Assembly: GCF_020707265.1 (NCBI RefSeq)
Contig: NZ_JAJFEQ010000008.1
Coordinates: 1-64,000, forward strand
From: Massilia sp. IC2-477
GTDB taxonomy: Bacteria; Pseudomonadota; Gammaproteobacteria; Burkholderiales; Burkholderiaceae_D
DNA: 64,000 nucleotides
Direction of reading: 5' to 3'
A program made the position numbers and the translations under genes. Position 1 is the stretch's first letter. Each line of letters begins with the position of its first letter. Shown in pieces: positions 9,650-21,034 of this stretch. The notes under the pieces are model-generated. The model was given only the letters and a program-made list of their open reading frames with translations, made no database searches and was not told the DNA's origin.

Positions 9650-11851
9650 ATGGCCGTGAATTCTGCCCAGACACCTGCTGTCCGCAAGGCCGCCGCCGCG
9701 CAAGCTGCGACGCTGGATGAACTCGTCGCGCTCGCCAGTCGCCTGGCTGCGGACGGCCTGATGGACATGGCCACCCGCATGAGCGCCGTTCTTCTGGACC
9801 TGACCAGCGCCGGCCCCGACCCGCAGGAGGCGGTGCGGCGCATCCGCTCCGGCAACCTGCTCAAGGACAACGCCTACGCCTTTGTCCACCTGGCCACGAC
9901 TGCCATCGAACTGGCGCTGCGCAAGGAGGTAGCGCGGCTGGCGCCCGCCGCGAAACCCCAAGCGGCCAGCCCTCTGACCCTGAGCCTGGTGCCGCTGGAA
10001 GAGATGGACCAGCAGCTGGCCTTTGCCGCCATCAGCCGGCCCTTCGACATCCAGCAGTCCGAACGCCTGGCCAGCCTGGGCGTGCGCCTTGGCGTCCTGC
10101 TCGGGCGCGAGTTGGTGCGCGCCAACCATAATCCCTTCCGGCCCGAAGTCTTCCTGCGGGGGCTGCAGGAGGCCTGGCACGAGTTCGAGCCTGACGAGGC
10201 CTCGCACGGCCTGGTCCTGCCGCTGCTGCGCCCGTCCATCGTGTTCGAGCTCGGCCCCATCCTCGACGCCCTGGCCGATAAACTCAAGCCGGTGCGCGCC
10301 CGCGAAGAGCGTTTCGCCAAGACCGACGACAGCGCGCGCGCCCGGGCCGCGCGGGCGCGGCGCGATGCCGCCGTTTCGCAGCAGCTGCGCCAGCTGTTCG
10401 GCGCGGCCGAGGCGCCGGTGGGCGCGGAGCTCGCTATCCCGATGATTCCGAACCTGCCGCAAGGCAGCGGCGGCTGGCGCCCGAGCGCGGCGGCCGGATT
10501 TGCTGGCGCTTCCGCCGCCGGCCCGGCGCCAGGAGCGCCGGCGCCGGTGGCTCGCGCGTCCGCTGGGGCGCCGCTGGCCGAGGTGCTGGAGACGCTGACC
10601 GGCAGCGCGCCCCAGGCCACGGCGCACGAAGTGTTCTACCTGCCGCGCCTGAAACAGAGCCTGCCGCAAGGCAGCCTGTCGCGCGGCGACGAGACCACGC
10701 TCGACCTGCTGTCGCGCATCTTCGAGACGGTGCTGATCGACGAATCGATTCCCCAGGAGACGCGCGAGCTGATCGCCTTCCTGCAGGTGCCGGTGCTGAA
10801 GGCGGCACTCAAGGACCGCAGCTTCTTTTTCGAAGAGGCGCACCCGGCGCGGCGCATGCTCGACCTGCTGTCGCACGCCGGCTGGGAGCAGGCTGCCAGC
10901 CCGGACGACCCGGTCTACCGCGCGATGCGGCGCGGGGTCGACCAGGTGCGCCGGCAAGCCCAGCCCGAGGTGTTCGCTGCCGCCGTGGCCGAACTCGAGG
11001 CTAGCATTGCCGACCGTGAACAGCGCGAAGAGGCCGCGATTGCCGGCCCGATCGCCCAGGCCACGCGCCAGGAAAAGCAGCTTGCTGCCACGCGCTCGGC
11101 AAGGAAGGCGGTGTCGCTGCGCCTGGCCGGGGATGAAGTGGTGGCCCTGGTCGGCACTTTCCTGGAGCAGCGCTGGACCCCGGTGCTCACCCTGGCCTAT
11201 ACCATCGAGGACAGCAAACCCGGCGCGGTGGATAACGCCACCCGCGCCATGGATGACCTGATCTGGAGCGTCAAGCCGAAGGCCACCCATGAGCAGCGCA
11301 AGGCCCTGATCAAGAGCCTGCCGGCCCTGCTCACCACCCTCAACAAATGGCTGGACGCCACCGGGTGGCAGGATGCCGAGCGCCTGCAGTTCTTTGCCGG
11401 CCTGGCCGAGTGCCACGCCGCCATCGTGCGTGCGCCGATCGAAATTTCTCCCGAGCGCCAGCTGGAACTGGCGGTGGAAGCCGCCCAGCAGGATGCGCTG
11501 CGCCGCATCGCGCTGGAACAGGCGGCTGCCGCCGAGGAAGAGGCGCCGCTCGATCCCGCCAGCGCCGAGCTGGCGCGCCTCGAGCGCGGGATGCGGGTCG
11601 AATTTACCGGCGCCAACGGGGTACGCAAGCTGCGCCTGGCCTGGGTCAGCCCGTTGCGCACGCTCTTCATCTTCTCGGGCGCCGGGCGCCAGGAAGGCTT
11701 TTCGCTGCCGGCGGAGCGCCTGGCCGAGGCCTTCCGCAGCGGCAGCATCCGGGTGCTGGCGCCCGAGGGTGTGGTCGGCCGGGTACTGACCCAGGCCGTC
11801 GGCGCGGCCGCCATGAACGACCCGGCGCACGCCGCGACCCACGCCGGCTGA
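9650..11851 (+). CDS. DUF1631 family protein with PilZ-like C-terminal region
   Basis: A 733-residue protein of the DUF1631 family (PF07793), found mainly in beta- and gammaproteobacteria and of unknown function. It is predicted soluble and largely helical. Visible features are an N-terminal helical region, an Ala/Pro/Gly linker (about 270-310), a central block with QSLSRGDETTLDLLSRIFE and LKAALKDRSFFFEEAHPARR characteristic of the family, and a C-terminal small beta domain (about 645-690: RGMRVEFTGANGVRKLRLAW) resembling PilZ-type modules that can bind c-di-GMP. The PilZ resemblance is tentative; the RxxxR and D/NxSxxG ligand motifs are not clear. A perfect inverted repeat lies upstream. It is followed by smc. 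Confidence 0.8.
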   Translation: MAVNSAQTPAVRKAAAAQAATLDELVALASRLAADGLMDMATRMSAVLLDLTSAGPDPQEAVRRIRSGNLLKDNAYAFVHLATTAIELALRKEVARLAPAAKPQAASPLTLSLVPLEEMDQQLAFAAISRPFDIQQSERLASLGVRLGVLLGRELVRANHNPFRPEVFLRGLQEAWHEFEPDEASHGLVLPLLRPSIVFELGPILDALADKLKPVRAREERFAKTDDSARARAARARRDAAVSQQLRQLFGAAEAPVGAELAIPMIPNLPQGSGGWRPSAAAGFAGASAAGPAPGAPAPVARASAGAPLAEVLETLTGSAPQATAHEVFYLPRLKQSLPQGSLSRGDETTLDLLSRIFETVLIDESIPQETRELIAFLQVPVLKAALKDRSFFFEEAHPARRMLDLLSHAGWEQAASPDDPVYRAMRRGVDQVRRQAQPEVFAAAVAELEASIADREQREEAAIAGPIAQATRQEKQLAATRSARKAVSLRLAGDEVVALVGTFLEQRWTPVLTLAYTIEDSKPGAVDNATRAMDDLIWSVKPKATHEQRKALIKSLPALLTTLNKWLDATGWQDAERLQFFAGLAECHAAIVRAPIEISPERQLELAVEAAQQDALRRIALEQAAAAEEEAPLDPASAELARLERGMRVEFTGANGVRKLRLAWVSPLRTLFIFSGAGRQEGFSLPAERLAEAFRSGSIRVLAPEGVVGRVLTQAVGAAAMNDPAHAATHAG

Positions 11852-11968
11852 GCTCCTAGAGGCCTTTAAGGGGCATTGTCGGGTTCGCAAGGCTCATTCT
11901 TGGCCGAAATGCAAGCAACAAATGGTATGATGGGGCCTTTGACGACTCTCTAGCCCAGCCGAAGCAAC

Positions 11969-14900
11969 GTGCGCCTTTCATCCATTAAATTGTCGGGATT
12001 TAAGTCTTTCGTCGATCCCACCAATTTCCAGGTGCCCGGCCAGCTCGTCGGCGTGGTCGGCCCTAACGGCTGCGGCAAGTCGAACATCATCGACGCCGTG
12101 CGCTGGGTGCTGGGCGAATCCAAGGCATCCGAGCTGCGCGGCGAGTCGATGCAGGACGTCATTTTCAACGGCTCTACCTACCGCAAGGCGGCCGGGCGCG
12201 CCTCGGTCGAACTGGTGTTCGACAACAGCATGGGCAAGGCGGCCGGGCAGTGGGGGCAATATGCCGAGATCGCGGTCAAGCGCACCCTGACACGCGACGG
12301 CACCTCGACCTATTACATCAACGGCCAGCCGGTACGCCGGCGCGACATCCAGGACATCTTCCTCGGCACCGGCCTGGGCCCGCGCGCCTACGCCATCATC
12401 GGCCAGGGCATGATCTCGCGCATCATCGAGTCGCGCCCGGAAGAGCTGCGCGTGTTCCTGGAAGAAGCGGCCGGCGTCTCCAAGTACAAGGAGCGCCGCC
12501 GCGAGACCGAGAACCGGCTGTCGGACACGCGCGAGAACCTGCTGCGGGTGGAAGACATCCTGCGCGAGCTGAACGCCAACCTGGAAAAACTCGAAGCCCA
12601 GGCCGCGGTGGCGAACCGCTTCCACCAGCTCCAAGCGGACCAGGAAGAAAAGCAGAAGCTCCTCTGGCTGCTGCGCAAGAACGAAGCCAAGGCCGAGCAG
12701 GTCCGCTACTTCCGCGAAGTGGAAGAGGCGCAGACCGCGCTGGAAGCCCAGACCGCCAAGCTGCGCAACGTCGAGCTCAAGCTGGAGCAGATGCGCCAGG
12801 CGCACTTTTCCATCGGCGACCGCCTGCACACGGCGCAGGGCGCCCTGTACCAGACCAATTCCGAGATCGGCAGCCTGGAGGCGCAGATCAAGTTCGTGGT
12901 CGAGTCGCGCACCCGCCTGCAGACCCAACTCGGCACGCTCACGGCCCAGCGCGACCAATGGCTGGCGCAGCGCCAGGAATACGAAGAGCAGCTGGGCGAG
13001 GCCGAGATCACGCTGGAAGAACTCGGCGCGCGTGCCGAAGGCGCCCAGATCGCAGTCGAAGCGCACAGCGAGCGCGTGCCGGAACTGGAAGCCGCATGGC
13101 GCCAGGCCCAGGAGCTTTCGAACGAATCGCGCGCGCGCATCATGCAGGTCCAGCAGCGCATCGAACTGGCCAGCGCCCACCAGCGCAACGCCACCAACAT
13201 CCTCACCAGCCTGGCCGGCCGCCGCGAACGCCTGCAGCAGGAACGCAGTAGCCTGAACCTGCCCGACAGCGCCACCCTGGACAACCTGCGCCTGCAACAG
13301 GAAGAGAAGCAGCTGGCGCTGGAAGAACAGACCATGCTGCTGGACGAAGCGGGTGCGCGCCAGGACGCCGTGGAGCAGGAACGCAAGGATGCGCACGCCC
13401 AGGTCCAGCAGGAGTCCGCTGCGAACGCCCAGCTGGAAGCGCGCCTGGCCGCGCTGCGCCAGGTCCAGGACCGGGTCCAGACCCAGGGCAAGGTCCAGCC
13501 CTGGCTGGAAAAGCACGAATTGGCCGGCCTGCCGCGCCTGTGGCAAAAGCTCGACATCGAAGAAGGCTGGGAGACTGCGCTCGAAGCCGTGCTGCGCGAG
13601 CGTTCCGGCGCGCTCGAGATGTCGAACCTGGACTGGGCCAAGGCCTTCTTCAGCGATGCGCCGCCGGCCCGGCTGGCGCTGTACTCGCCGGCGCCCGCTG
13701 CACCCGCTGCGGCCGACATCCCCGGCCTGAAGCCTTTTGCCGGCCTGCTGCGCCTGAATGACCCGGGCCTGCGCGGGGTGCTCAACGACTGGCTGCACCA
13801 TGTCTATGTGGCGCAGGACGCGGCCGAGGCCTTTGCGCAGCGCGGCCGTCTGCCGCAGGGCGGCTGCTTCGTCACCCGCCAGGGCCATCTGGTCACGTCT
13901 TCGAGCGTGCGCTTCCACGCGCCGGATGCGGAGCAGGACGGCATGCTGGCGCGCCAGCACGAGATCGAGAACATCGGCAAGCAGCTGCGCGCCCAGGCCC
14001 TGCTGCTGGACGAGGCTAAGAGCCGCGCCACCCGCGCCGACGCCGCCGTCAGCGACCTGACGCGCCGTTTGCAGGATGCGCGCCAGCGCTCCGGCCAGCT
14101 GCAGCGCGAAGTGCATGCGCTGCAGATCGAAGTGCTCAAGCAGAGCGAGATCGAGGCGCGCTTCAACCAGCGCAGCGGCCAGATTGCCGCCGACCTGTCC
14201 GAGATCGCGGCGCAGGAGGCCGAGCAGCGCCAGCTCGCTGCGGAAGCCGAGCAGGAATTCGAACAGCTCGACATGGAGCTGGCCGAGCTGCAGGGCAGCC
14301 ACGAGGACGGCCAGACCGCCTTCATGGAAAAAGAGCAGGTGCTGGCGGACGCGCGCCAGAAGCTGCGCGACCTGGAGCGCAGCGCCCAGGAAGCGCAGTT
14401 CGCCGAGCGCGCCCAGCGCAGCAAGATCGACGAACTGCGGCGCAGCATCGCCACCGCCACCAGCCAGGCCGAGCAGGTGGGCGCCAGCCTGGGCGCCGGC
14501 CGGCTGGAACTGGAAGCGCTGGAAGCCGGCACCGCACACGAAGGCCTGCAGGAGCTGCTCGATCGCCGCTCCAACCAGGAGCGCGCGCTGGCCGACGCCC
14601 GCCATGAACTCGACCAGATCACCCAGCAGCTGCGCCAGCTCGAGGAGCTGCGGATGGGGAACGAGCGCAGCCTGCAGCCGCAGCGCGACCGCATCACCGA
14701 GATGCAGCTGAAGGAACAGGCCGCGCGCCTGAACCAGGAGCAGTTCGCCGAAGCGCTGGCCACGACCGGCGCCGTGGAGTCCGAGCTGGAGCAGAAGCTC
14801 ACGCCGGACATGAAGCCGCAATACCTGCAGGGCGAGGTGACGCGCCTGACCAACGCCATCAGCGCACTCGGCGCGGTCAACCTGGCGGCGGTCGACGAGC

Positions 14901-15493
14901 TGGCCCAGGCGACCGAGCGCAAGCGCTATCTCGACTCGCAGAACAACGACCTGCAGGAAGCCATCTCCACCCTGGAAGATGCGATCCACCGCATCGACCG
15001 CGAGACCCGCGACCTGCTGCAGGATACCTTCGACCGCGTCAACACCCACTTCTCGGAACTGTTCCCGATCCTGTTCGGCGGCGGCCAGGCCAAGCTGGTG
15101 ATGACGGGCGACGAGATCCTCGATTCCGGCGTGCAGGTGATGGCCCAGCCGCCGGGCAAGAAGAACGCCACCATCCACCTGCTGTCCGGCGGCGAAAAGG
15201 CGCTGACCGCCACCGCGCTGGTGTTCTCGATGTTCCGCCTGAACCCGGCGCCGTTCTGCCTGCTGGACGAGGTCGACGCGCCACTGGACGACGCCAATAC
15301 CGAGCGCTTCTGCCGCATGGTCAAGCGCATGTCGGACCATACCCAATTCCTCTTCATCTCGCACAACAAGATTGCGATGGAGATGGCCAATCAACTGATC
15401 GGTGTGACGATGCAGGAGCAGGGCGTATCGCGCATCGTGGCGGTGGACATGGAGTCCGCCGCGAATTTCGCTACTGAGGCACAAGCAGCATGA
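11969..15493 (+). CDS. smc: Chromosome segregation protein SMC
   Basis: The bacterial condensin ATPase subunit, 1174 residues, the standard size. Walker A is GPNGCGKSN (residues 31-39). Long coiled-coil arms run from about 165-495 and 665-1010, separated by the hinge domain (about 500-660, with LPRLWQKLDIEEGWETALEA). The ABC signature LSGGEKAL is at about 1072 and Walker B FCLLDEVDAPLDDAN at about 1096. Translation starts at GTG 11969 (MRLSSIKLSGFKSF), with a weak ribosome site; TATGAT at 11926-11931 may be the -10 box. The stop overlaps the zipA ATG by 4 bases. scpA/scpB are not in the window. Confidence 0.97.
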   Translation: MRLSSIKLSGFKSFVDPTNFQVPGQLVGVVGPNGCGKSNIIDAVRWVLGESKASELRGESMQDVIFNGSTYRKAAGRASVELVFDNSMGKAAGQWGQYAEIAVKRTLTRDGTSTYYINGQPVRRRDIQDIFLGTGLGPRAYAIIGQGMISRIIESRPEELRVFLEEAAGVSKYKERRRETENRLSDTRENLLRVEDILRELNANLEKLEAQAAVANRFHQLQADQEEKQKLLWLLRKNEAKAEQVRYFREVEEAQTALEAQTAKLRNVELKLEQMRQAHFSIGDRLHTAQGALYQTNSEIGSLEAQIKFVVESRTRLQTQLGTLTAQRDQWLAQRQEYEEQLGEAEITLEELGARAEGAQIAVEAHSERVPELEAAWRQAQELSNESRARIMQVQQRIELASAHQRNATNILTSLAGRRERLQQERSSLNLPDSATLDNLRLQQEEKQLALEEQTMLLDEAGARQDAVEQERKDAHAQVQQESAANAQLEARLAALRQVQDRVQTQGKVQPWLEKHELAGLPRLWQKLDIEEGWETALEAVLRERSGALEMSNLDWAKAFFSDAPPARLALYSPAPAAPAAADIPGLKPFAGLLRLNDPGLRGVLNDWLHHVYVAQDAAEAFAQRGRLPQGGCFVTRQGHLVTSSSVRFHAPDAEQDGMLARQHEIENIGKQLRAQALLLDEAKSRATRADAAVSDLTRRLQDARQRSGQLQREVHALQIEVLKQSEIEARFNQRSGQIAADLSEIAAQEAEQRQLAAEAEQEFEQLDMELAELQGSHEDGQTAFMEKEQVLADARQKLRDLERSAQEAQFAERAQRSKIDELRRSIATATSQAEQVGASLGAGRLELEALEAGTAHEGLQELLDRRSNQERALADARHELDQITQQLRQLEELRMGNERSLQPQRDRITEMQLKEQAARLNQEQFAEALATTGAVESELEQKLTPDMKPQYLQGEVTRLTNAISALGAVNLAAVDELAQATERKRYLDSQNNDLQEAISTLEDAIHRIDRETRDLLQDTFDRVNTHFSELFPILFGGGQAKLVMTGDEILDSGVQVMAQPPGKKNATIHLLSGGEKALTATALVFSMFRLNPAPFCLLDEVDAPLDDANTERFCRMVKRMSDHTQFLFISHNKIAMEMANQLIGVTMQEQGVSRIVAVDMESAANFATEAQAA

Positions 15494-16662
15494 CTGATTT
15501 ACAAATGACCCTGATCGCAGCGGGCGGCGTGTTCGTCGCCGGCGTCATCTCTTACAACAAGTGGCAGGAGTACAAGGCCCGCAAGAGCGTGGAACGCGCG
15601 TTCGCGTCGGATCATGACGACGTGCTGATGCGCAGCGGCGAAACGGCCGTCGAGCGCCAGGAGCCGGTGCTGGACCTCGCCGCGGAAACGCCGCTGGCGC
15701 CGCTGGACGTCGAACCGGGTACCGTGGAGGTCCCGACCGCGGCGCCGAGCGCCGCGCCGGCGCCTGCGGTTCCGGCTGCACCGGCTACGACGGGTGTGCG
15801 TCCGATCGAGCAACTGGCCCCCGCGCCCCTGCCGGGCGCGAAGCCGGACACAACGCCCTCGGAACTGGCCGAAAGCCTGGTCGATCCGCTGATCGACTGC
15901 ATCATCCCGCTCAACTTCGAGGGCGCCCTGCGCGGCGACAAGGTGCTGCCGGCGCTGCAGAAGCTGCGCCGCGTGGGCAACAAGCCGATCCACTACATCG
16001 GCTTCGCCGTCAGCGGCGAATGGGAGCCGATCGTGCACGGCGGCGTGTACACCAAGCTGCAGGCGGGCGTGCAGATGGCCACCCGCACCACGGCCCTGAA
16101 TGAAATCGAATACTCCGAACTGGTGACGCGCCTGCGCGCCGTGGCCGACGAGATCGGCGCCGAGCCGGAAGTGCCGGACATGATCGAGGTGATGAGCGAA
16201 GCGCGCACGCTGCACCGTTTCGTCGCCGGCCACGACGCCCAGCTGGGCGTGAACCTGGCCGCCAACGGCGCCCCGTGGGCCATCTCGACCCTGATCGGCG
16301 CACTGGAAAACCAGGGCTTCGACGTGCGTCCCGACGGCCGCTTCTCGATGCCCGACGGGGAGGGCGGCGTGCTGTTCACGCTGTCGACCAACGTCACCCT
16401 GGGCGCCGATACCACCAACCGCCTGACCCTGCTGCTGGACGTGCCCTGCGTGGCGCCTGAGCGCGACGGCTTCGGCGCCATGGTCAAGTGCGCAAAGGAG
16501 CTGACCATGCGCCTGGACGCGACCATCGTCGACGATTTCGAGCAGCCGCTGCTTGACCCGGCGCTGGAAGAGATCAAGGGCCAGGTCCAGGAGTTCTACC
16601 AGGAGATGGAAGCCTCCGACATTCCGGCCGGTTCCACCCGCGCGCTGCGCCTGTTCGTCTGA
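15490..16662 (+). CDS. zipA: Cell division protein ZipA
   Basis: Membrane anchor of the FtsZ ring at the inner membrane. The 390-residue protein has an N-terminal out-in membrane segment (about 5-21, MTLIAAGGVFVAGVISY), a basic stretch WQEYKARK, a Pro/Ala-rich flexible linker (about 60-120), and the C-terminal FtsZ-binding domain (about 135-390). The last includes PLIDCIIPLNFEGALRGDKV and an LxLDVPCVAPERDGFGAM segment typical of the family. Translation is coupled to smc by an ATGA overlap, and ligA follows 9 bases later, the usual order in this group. Confidence 0.93.
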   Translation: MTDLQMTLIAAGGVFVAGVISYNKWQEYKARKSVERAFASDHDDVLMRSGETAVERQEPVLDLAAETPLAPLDVEPGTVEVPTAAPSAAPAPAVPAAPATTGVRPIEQLAPAPLPGAKPDTTPSELAESLVDPLIDCIIPLNFEGALRGDKVLPALQKLRRVGNKPIHYIGFAVSGEWEPIVHGGVYTKLQAGVQMATRTTALNEIEYSELVTRLRAVADEIGAEPEVPDMIEVMSEARTLHRFVAGHDAQLGVNLAANGAPWAISTLIGALENQGFDVRPDGRFSMPDGEGGVLFTLSTNVTLGADTTNRLTLLLDVPCVAPERDGFGAMVKCAKELTMRLDATIVDDFEQPLLDPALEEIKGQVQEFYQEMEASDIPAGSTRALRLFV

Positions 16663-19008
<2,346 letters not shown>

Positions 19009-19021
19009 AAAGGAAAATCGC

Positions 19022-19909
19022 ATGACCCTGATTCGTAAAGCCGTATTCCCCGTTGCCGGCCTCGGTAGCCGCTTCCTGCCCGCCACCAAGGCGCAGCCGA
19101 AGGAAATGCTGCCGATCGTCGACAAGCCGCTGATCCAGTACGCCGTCGAAGAGGCGGTCGCCGCCGGCATCACCGAGATGGTCTTCATCACCGGCCGCAA
19201 CAAGCGCGCCATCGAAGACCACTTCGACAAGGCCTACGAACTCGAGTCCGAGCTGGAAGCGGCCGGCAAGCAGGCGCTGCTCGACCTGGTGCGCGGGGTG
19301 ATCCCGAAGAACGTCAACTGCATCTACATCCGCCAGTCCGCGCCCCTGGGCCTGGGCCACGCCGTGTTGTGCGCCCGCCCGGTGGTCGGCGACGAGCCCT
19401 TCGCCGTGCTGCTGGCGGACGACTTCATGGACACCGACGCGGGCACCAAGCCGGTGCTGGCCCAGATGACCGACCTGTATGCCTACGAGCGCTCCAGCAT
19501 CCTGGCGGTGCAGGACGTCCCGCGCGAGAACACGCGCCAGTACGGCATCGTCAGCGCGTCGAGCTACCGTCCGAACCTGGAACTGGTCTCGGGCATCGTC
19601 GAAAAGCCGGCGCCGGAAGTGGCGCCGTCGACGCTGGCCGTGGTCGGCCGCTACGTGCTGTCCGGTTCCATCTTCGGCTACCTCGAGAACCTGGGCACCG
19701 GCGCCGGCGGCGAGATCCAGCTCACCGACGGTATCGCCGCGCTGATGCAGGCCGAGCGCGTGCTGGCCTACCGCTACGACGGGCAGCGCTACGACTGCGG
19801 TTCCAAGCTGGGCTACCTGAAGGCCACCGCCGCGATCGGCCTGAAGCACCCGGAGACGGCCGAGGGCTTCCGCGCCTCGCTGGCGGGCCTGCTCGAACAG
19901 GGGAAATGA
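19022..19909 (+). CDS. galU: UTP-glucose-1-phosphate uridylyltransferase
   Basis: Makes UDP-glucose from UTP and glucose-1-phosphate, supplying exopolysaccharide, LPS core and trehalose synthesis. The 295-residue product is standard length. The nucleotidyltransferase N-terminus is [20 protein letters not shown], followed by [37 protein letters not shown] and VLLADDFM. A good ribosome site (AAAAGGAAAA) precedes the ATG. It lies 13 bases after ligA and is followed at once by def, so the four genes zipA-ligA-galU-def may be cotranscribed. Confidence 0.95.
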   Translation: MTLIRKAVFPVAGLGSRFLPATKAQPKEMLPIVDKPLIQYAVEEAVAAGITEMVFITGRNKRAIEDHFDKAYELESELEAAGKQALLDLVRGVIPKNVNCIYIRQSAPLGLGHAVLCARPVVGDEPFAVLLADDFMDTDAGTKPVLAQMTDLYAYERSSILAVQDVPRENTRQYGIVSASSYRPNLELVSGIVEKPAPEVAPSTLAVVGRYVLSGSIFGYLENLGTGAGGEIQLTDGIAALMQAERVLAYRYDGQRYDCGSKLGYLKATAAIGLKHPETAEGFRASLAGLLEQGK

Positions 19910-19910
19910 C

Positions 19911-20447
19911 ATGGCGGTCCGCGAGATCCTGCGCATGGGCGATCCGCGCCTTCTGCGCGTGGCCAAACAGGTCGAACGTTTCGATACGGCCGAGCTGCAC
20001 GCCCTGATCGGCGACATGTTCGACACCATGCACGCCGCGAACGGCGCCGGCCTGGCCGCGCCGCAGATCGGGGTCGACCTGCAGCTCGTCATCTTCGGCT
20101 TCGCGAAGAACGGCCGCTACCCGGACGCGCCGCCGGTGCCCGAGACGGTGCTGATCAACCCGGTGCTCAAGCCCCTGTCCGAGGAAATGGAAGAGGGCTT
20201 CGAGGGCTGCCTGTCGGTCCCCGGCCTGCGCGGCAGCGTGCCGCGTTACACGCAGCTGCACTATGAGGGCGTCGACCAGTATGGAAAACCGATCAGCCGC
20301 GACGTGGACGGCTTCCATGCGCGCGTGGTGCAGCACGAGGTCGACCACCTGCTCGGCATCCTGTACCCGATGCGCATCCGCGACTTTTCCCGCTTTGGTT
20401 TTACCGAAGTGATGTTCCCCGATCTCGATCCGAAGGCCGACGACTGA
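19911..20447 (+). CDS. def: Peptide deformylase
   Basis: Removes the formyl group from nascent N-terminal methionine. All three family motifs are present in the 178-residue protein: [18 protein letters not shown] (metal-binding Cys100) and HEVDHL (two metal-binding His, about 142-146). It is the form lacking a C-terminal helix extension. A second deformylase paired with fmt is common elsewhere in such genomes; this copy is linked to galU instead. Its TGA overlaps the ATG of the next gene by one base. Confidence 0.94.
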   Translation: MAVREILRMGDPRLLRVAKQVERFDTAELHALIGDMFDTMHAANGAGLAAPQIGVDLQLVIFGFAKNGRYPDAPPVPETVLINPVLKPLSEEMEEGFEGCLSVPGLRGSVPRYTQLHYEGVDQYGKPISRDVDGFHARVVQHEVDHLLGILYPMRIRDFSRFGFTEVMFPDLDPKADD

Positions 20448-20935
20448 TGCGCGCCATCTTCCTTTCTCTGCTGCTGGCTGCGCCGCTGGCGCAGGCCGAT
20501 GAGCTGTTCACGAAAATCGACCCGGCGCCGAGAAGCGAATTCTGGCTCGACACCGGCTTCGCCACTGCCCACTTCGACAGCGACAAGGACCTGAACGGCG
20601 CCAACAAGGGCCTGGGCGCCGAGTACCGCTTCAGCGGCACCATGTCGGCCACGGCCGGGCGCTTCTACAACAGCGACCGCGCGTGGTCGAACTATGCGGG
20701 GGTGATTTGGCAGCCGTATGCGGTGGGCCCGGTGCGCGTGGGGCTGGCGCTGGCGGCCTTCGATGGCTACCCGAACATGCGCAGCGGCGGCTGGTTCCCG
20801 GCGGCGATTCCGACCTTGAGCTATGAGTACAAGCGGGTGGGGGTGAATATCGGGATCATCCCGACGTACAAGGATCGCTTGTATGGTGGGGTGTCGTTTC
20901 AGCTCAAGTTCAAGCTGTTCGAGCAGGCACGCTGA
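20447..20935 (+). CDS. Small exported envelope protein, probable beta-barrel, function unknown
   Basis: A 162-residue protein with a signal peptide ([17 protein letters not shown], then DELFTKID). The mature part alternates polar and hydrophobic residues with many aromatics (SEFWLDTGFATAHFD, GLGAEYRFSGTMSATAGRFY, YAVGPVRVGLALAAFDGYPN) and looks like an 8-stranded outer-membrane barrel. Similar proteins in betaproteobacteria have been given conflicting transporter or acyltransferase names; no catalytic residues can be defended here. It overlaps def by one base and is followed by an inverted repeat, so it is likely the last gene of that transcript. Confidence 0.6.
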   Translation: MRAIFLSLLLAAPLAQADELFTKIDPAPRSEFWLDTGFATAHFDSDKDLNGANKGLGAEYRFSGTMSATAGRFYNSDRAWSNYAGVIWQPYAVGPVRVGLALAAFDGYPNMRSGGWFPAAIPTLSYEYKRVGVNIGIIPTYKDRLYGGVSFQLKFKLFEQAR

Positions 20936-20940
20936 AATTG

Positions 20941-21016
20941 GGTTCCCGCCTGCGCGGGAACGACGGTCTTAAAGCCAACGGCCGTAAGACCGTCATTCCC
21001 GCGCAGGCGGGAATCC
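20941..21016. repeat. Inverted pair of REP-like palindromes between convergent genes
   Basis: A copy of GGTTCCCGCCTGCGCGGGAA (from 20941) faces an inverted copy, CATTCCCGCGCAGGCGGGAA (ending about 21013), separated by TCTTAAAGCCAACGGCCGTAAGA. Each half is itself a palindrome. This resembles the abundant dispersed extragenic palindromes whose translation reads WIPACAGMT. It sits between the convergent 20447-20935 and 21035-22792 genes and may act as a bidirectional transcription end. Confidence 0.8.
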
Positions 21017-21034
21017 AAGTTTGTTCGACCTTAG

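Noticed and set aside
11978-15484. A 1168-residue minus-strand frame opposite smc
   Set aside because: It mirrors codon third-position GC bias of smc and has no family features.
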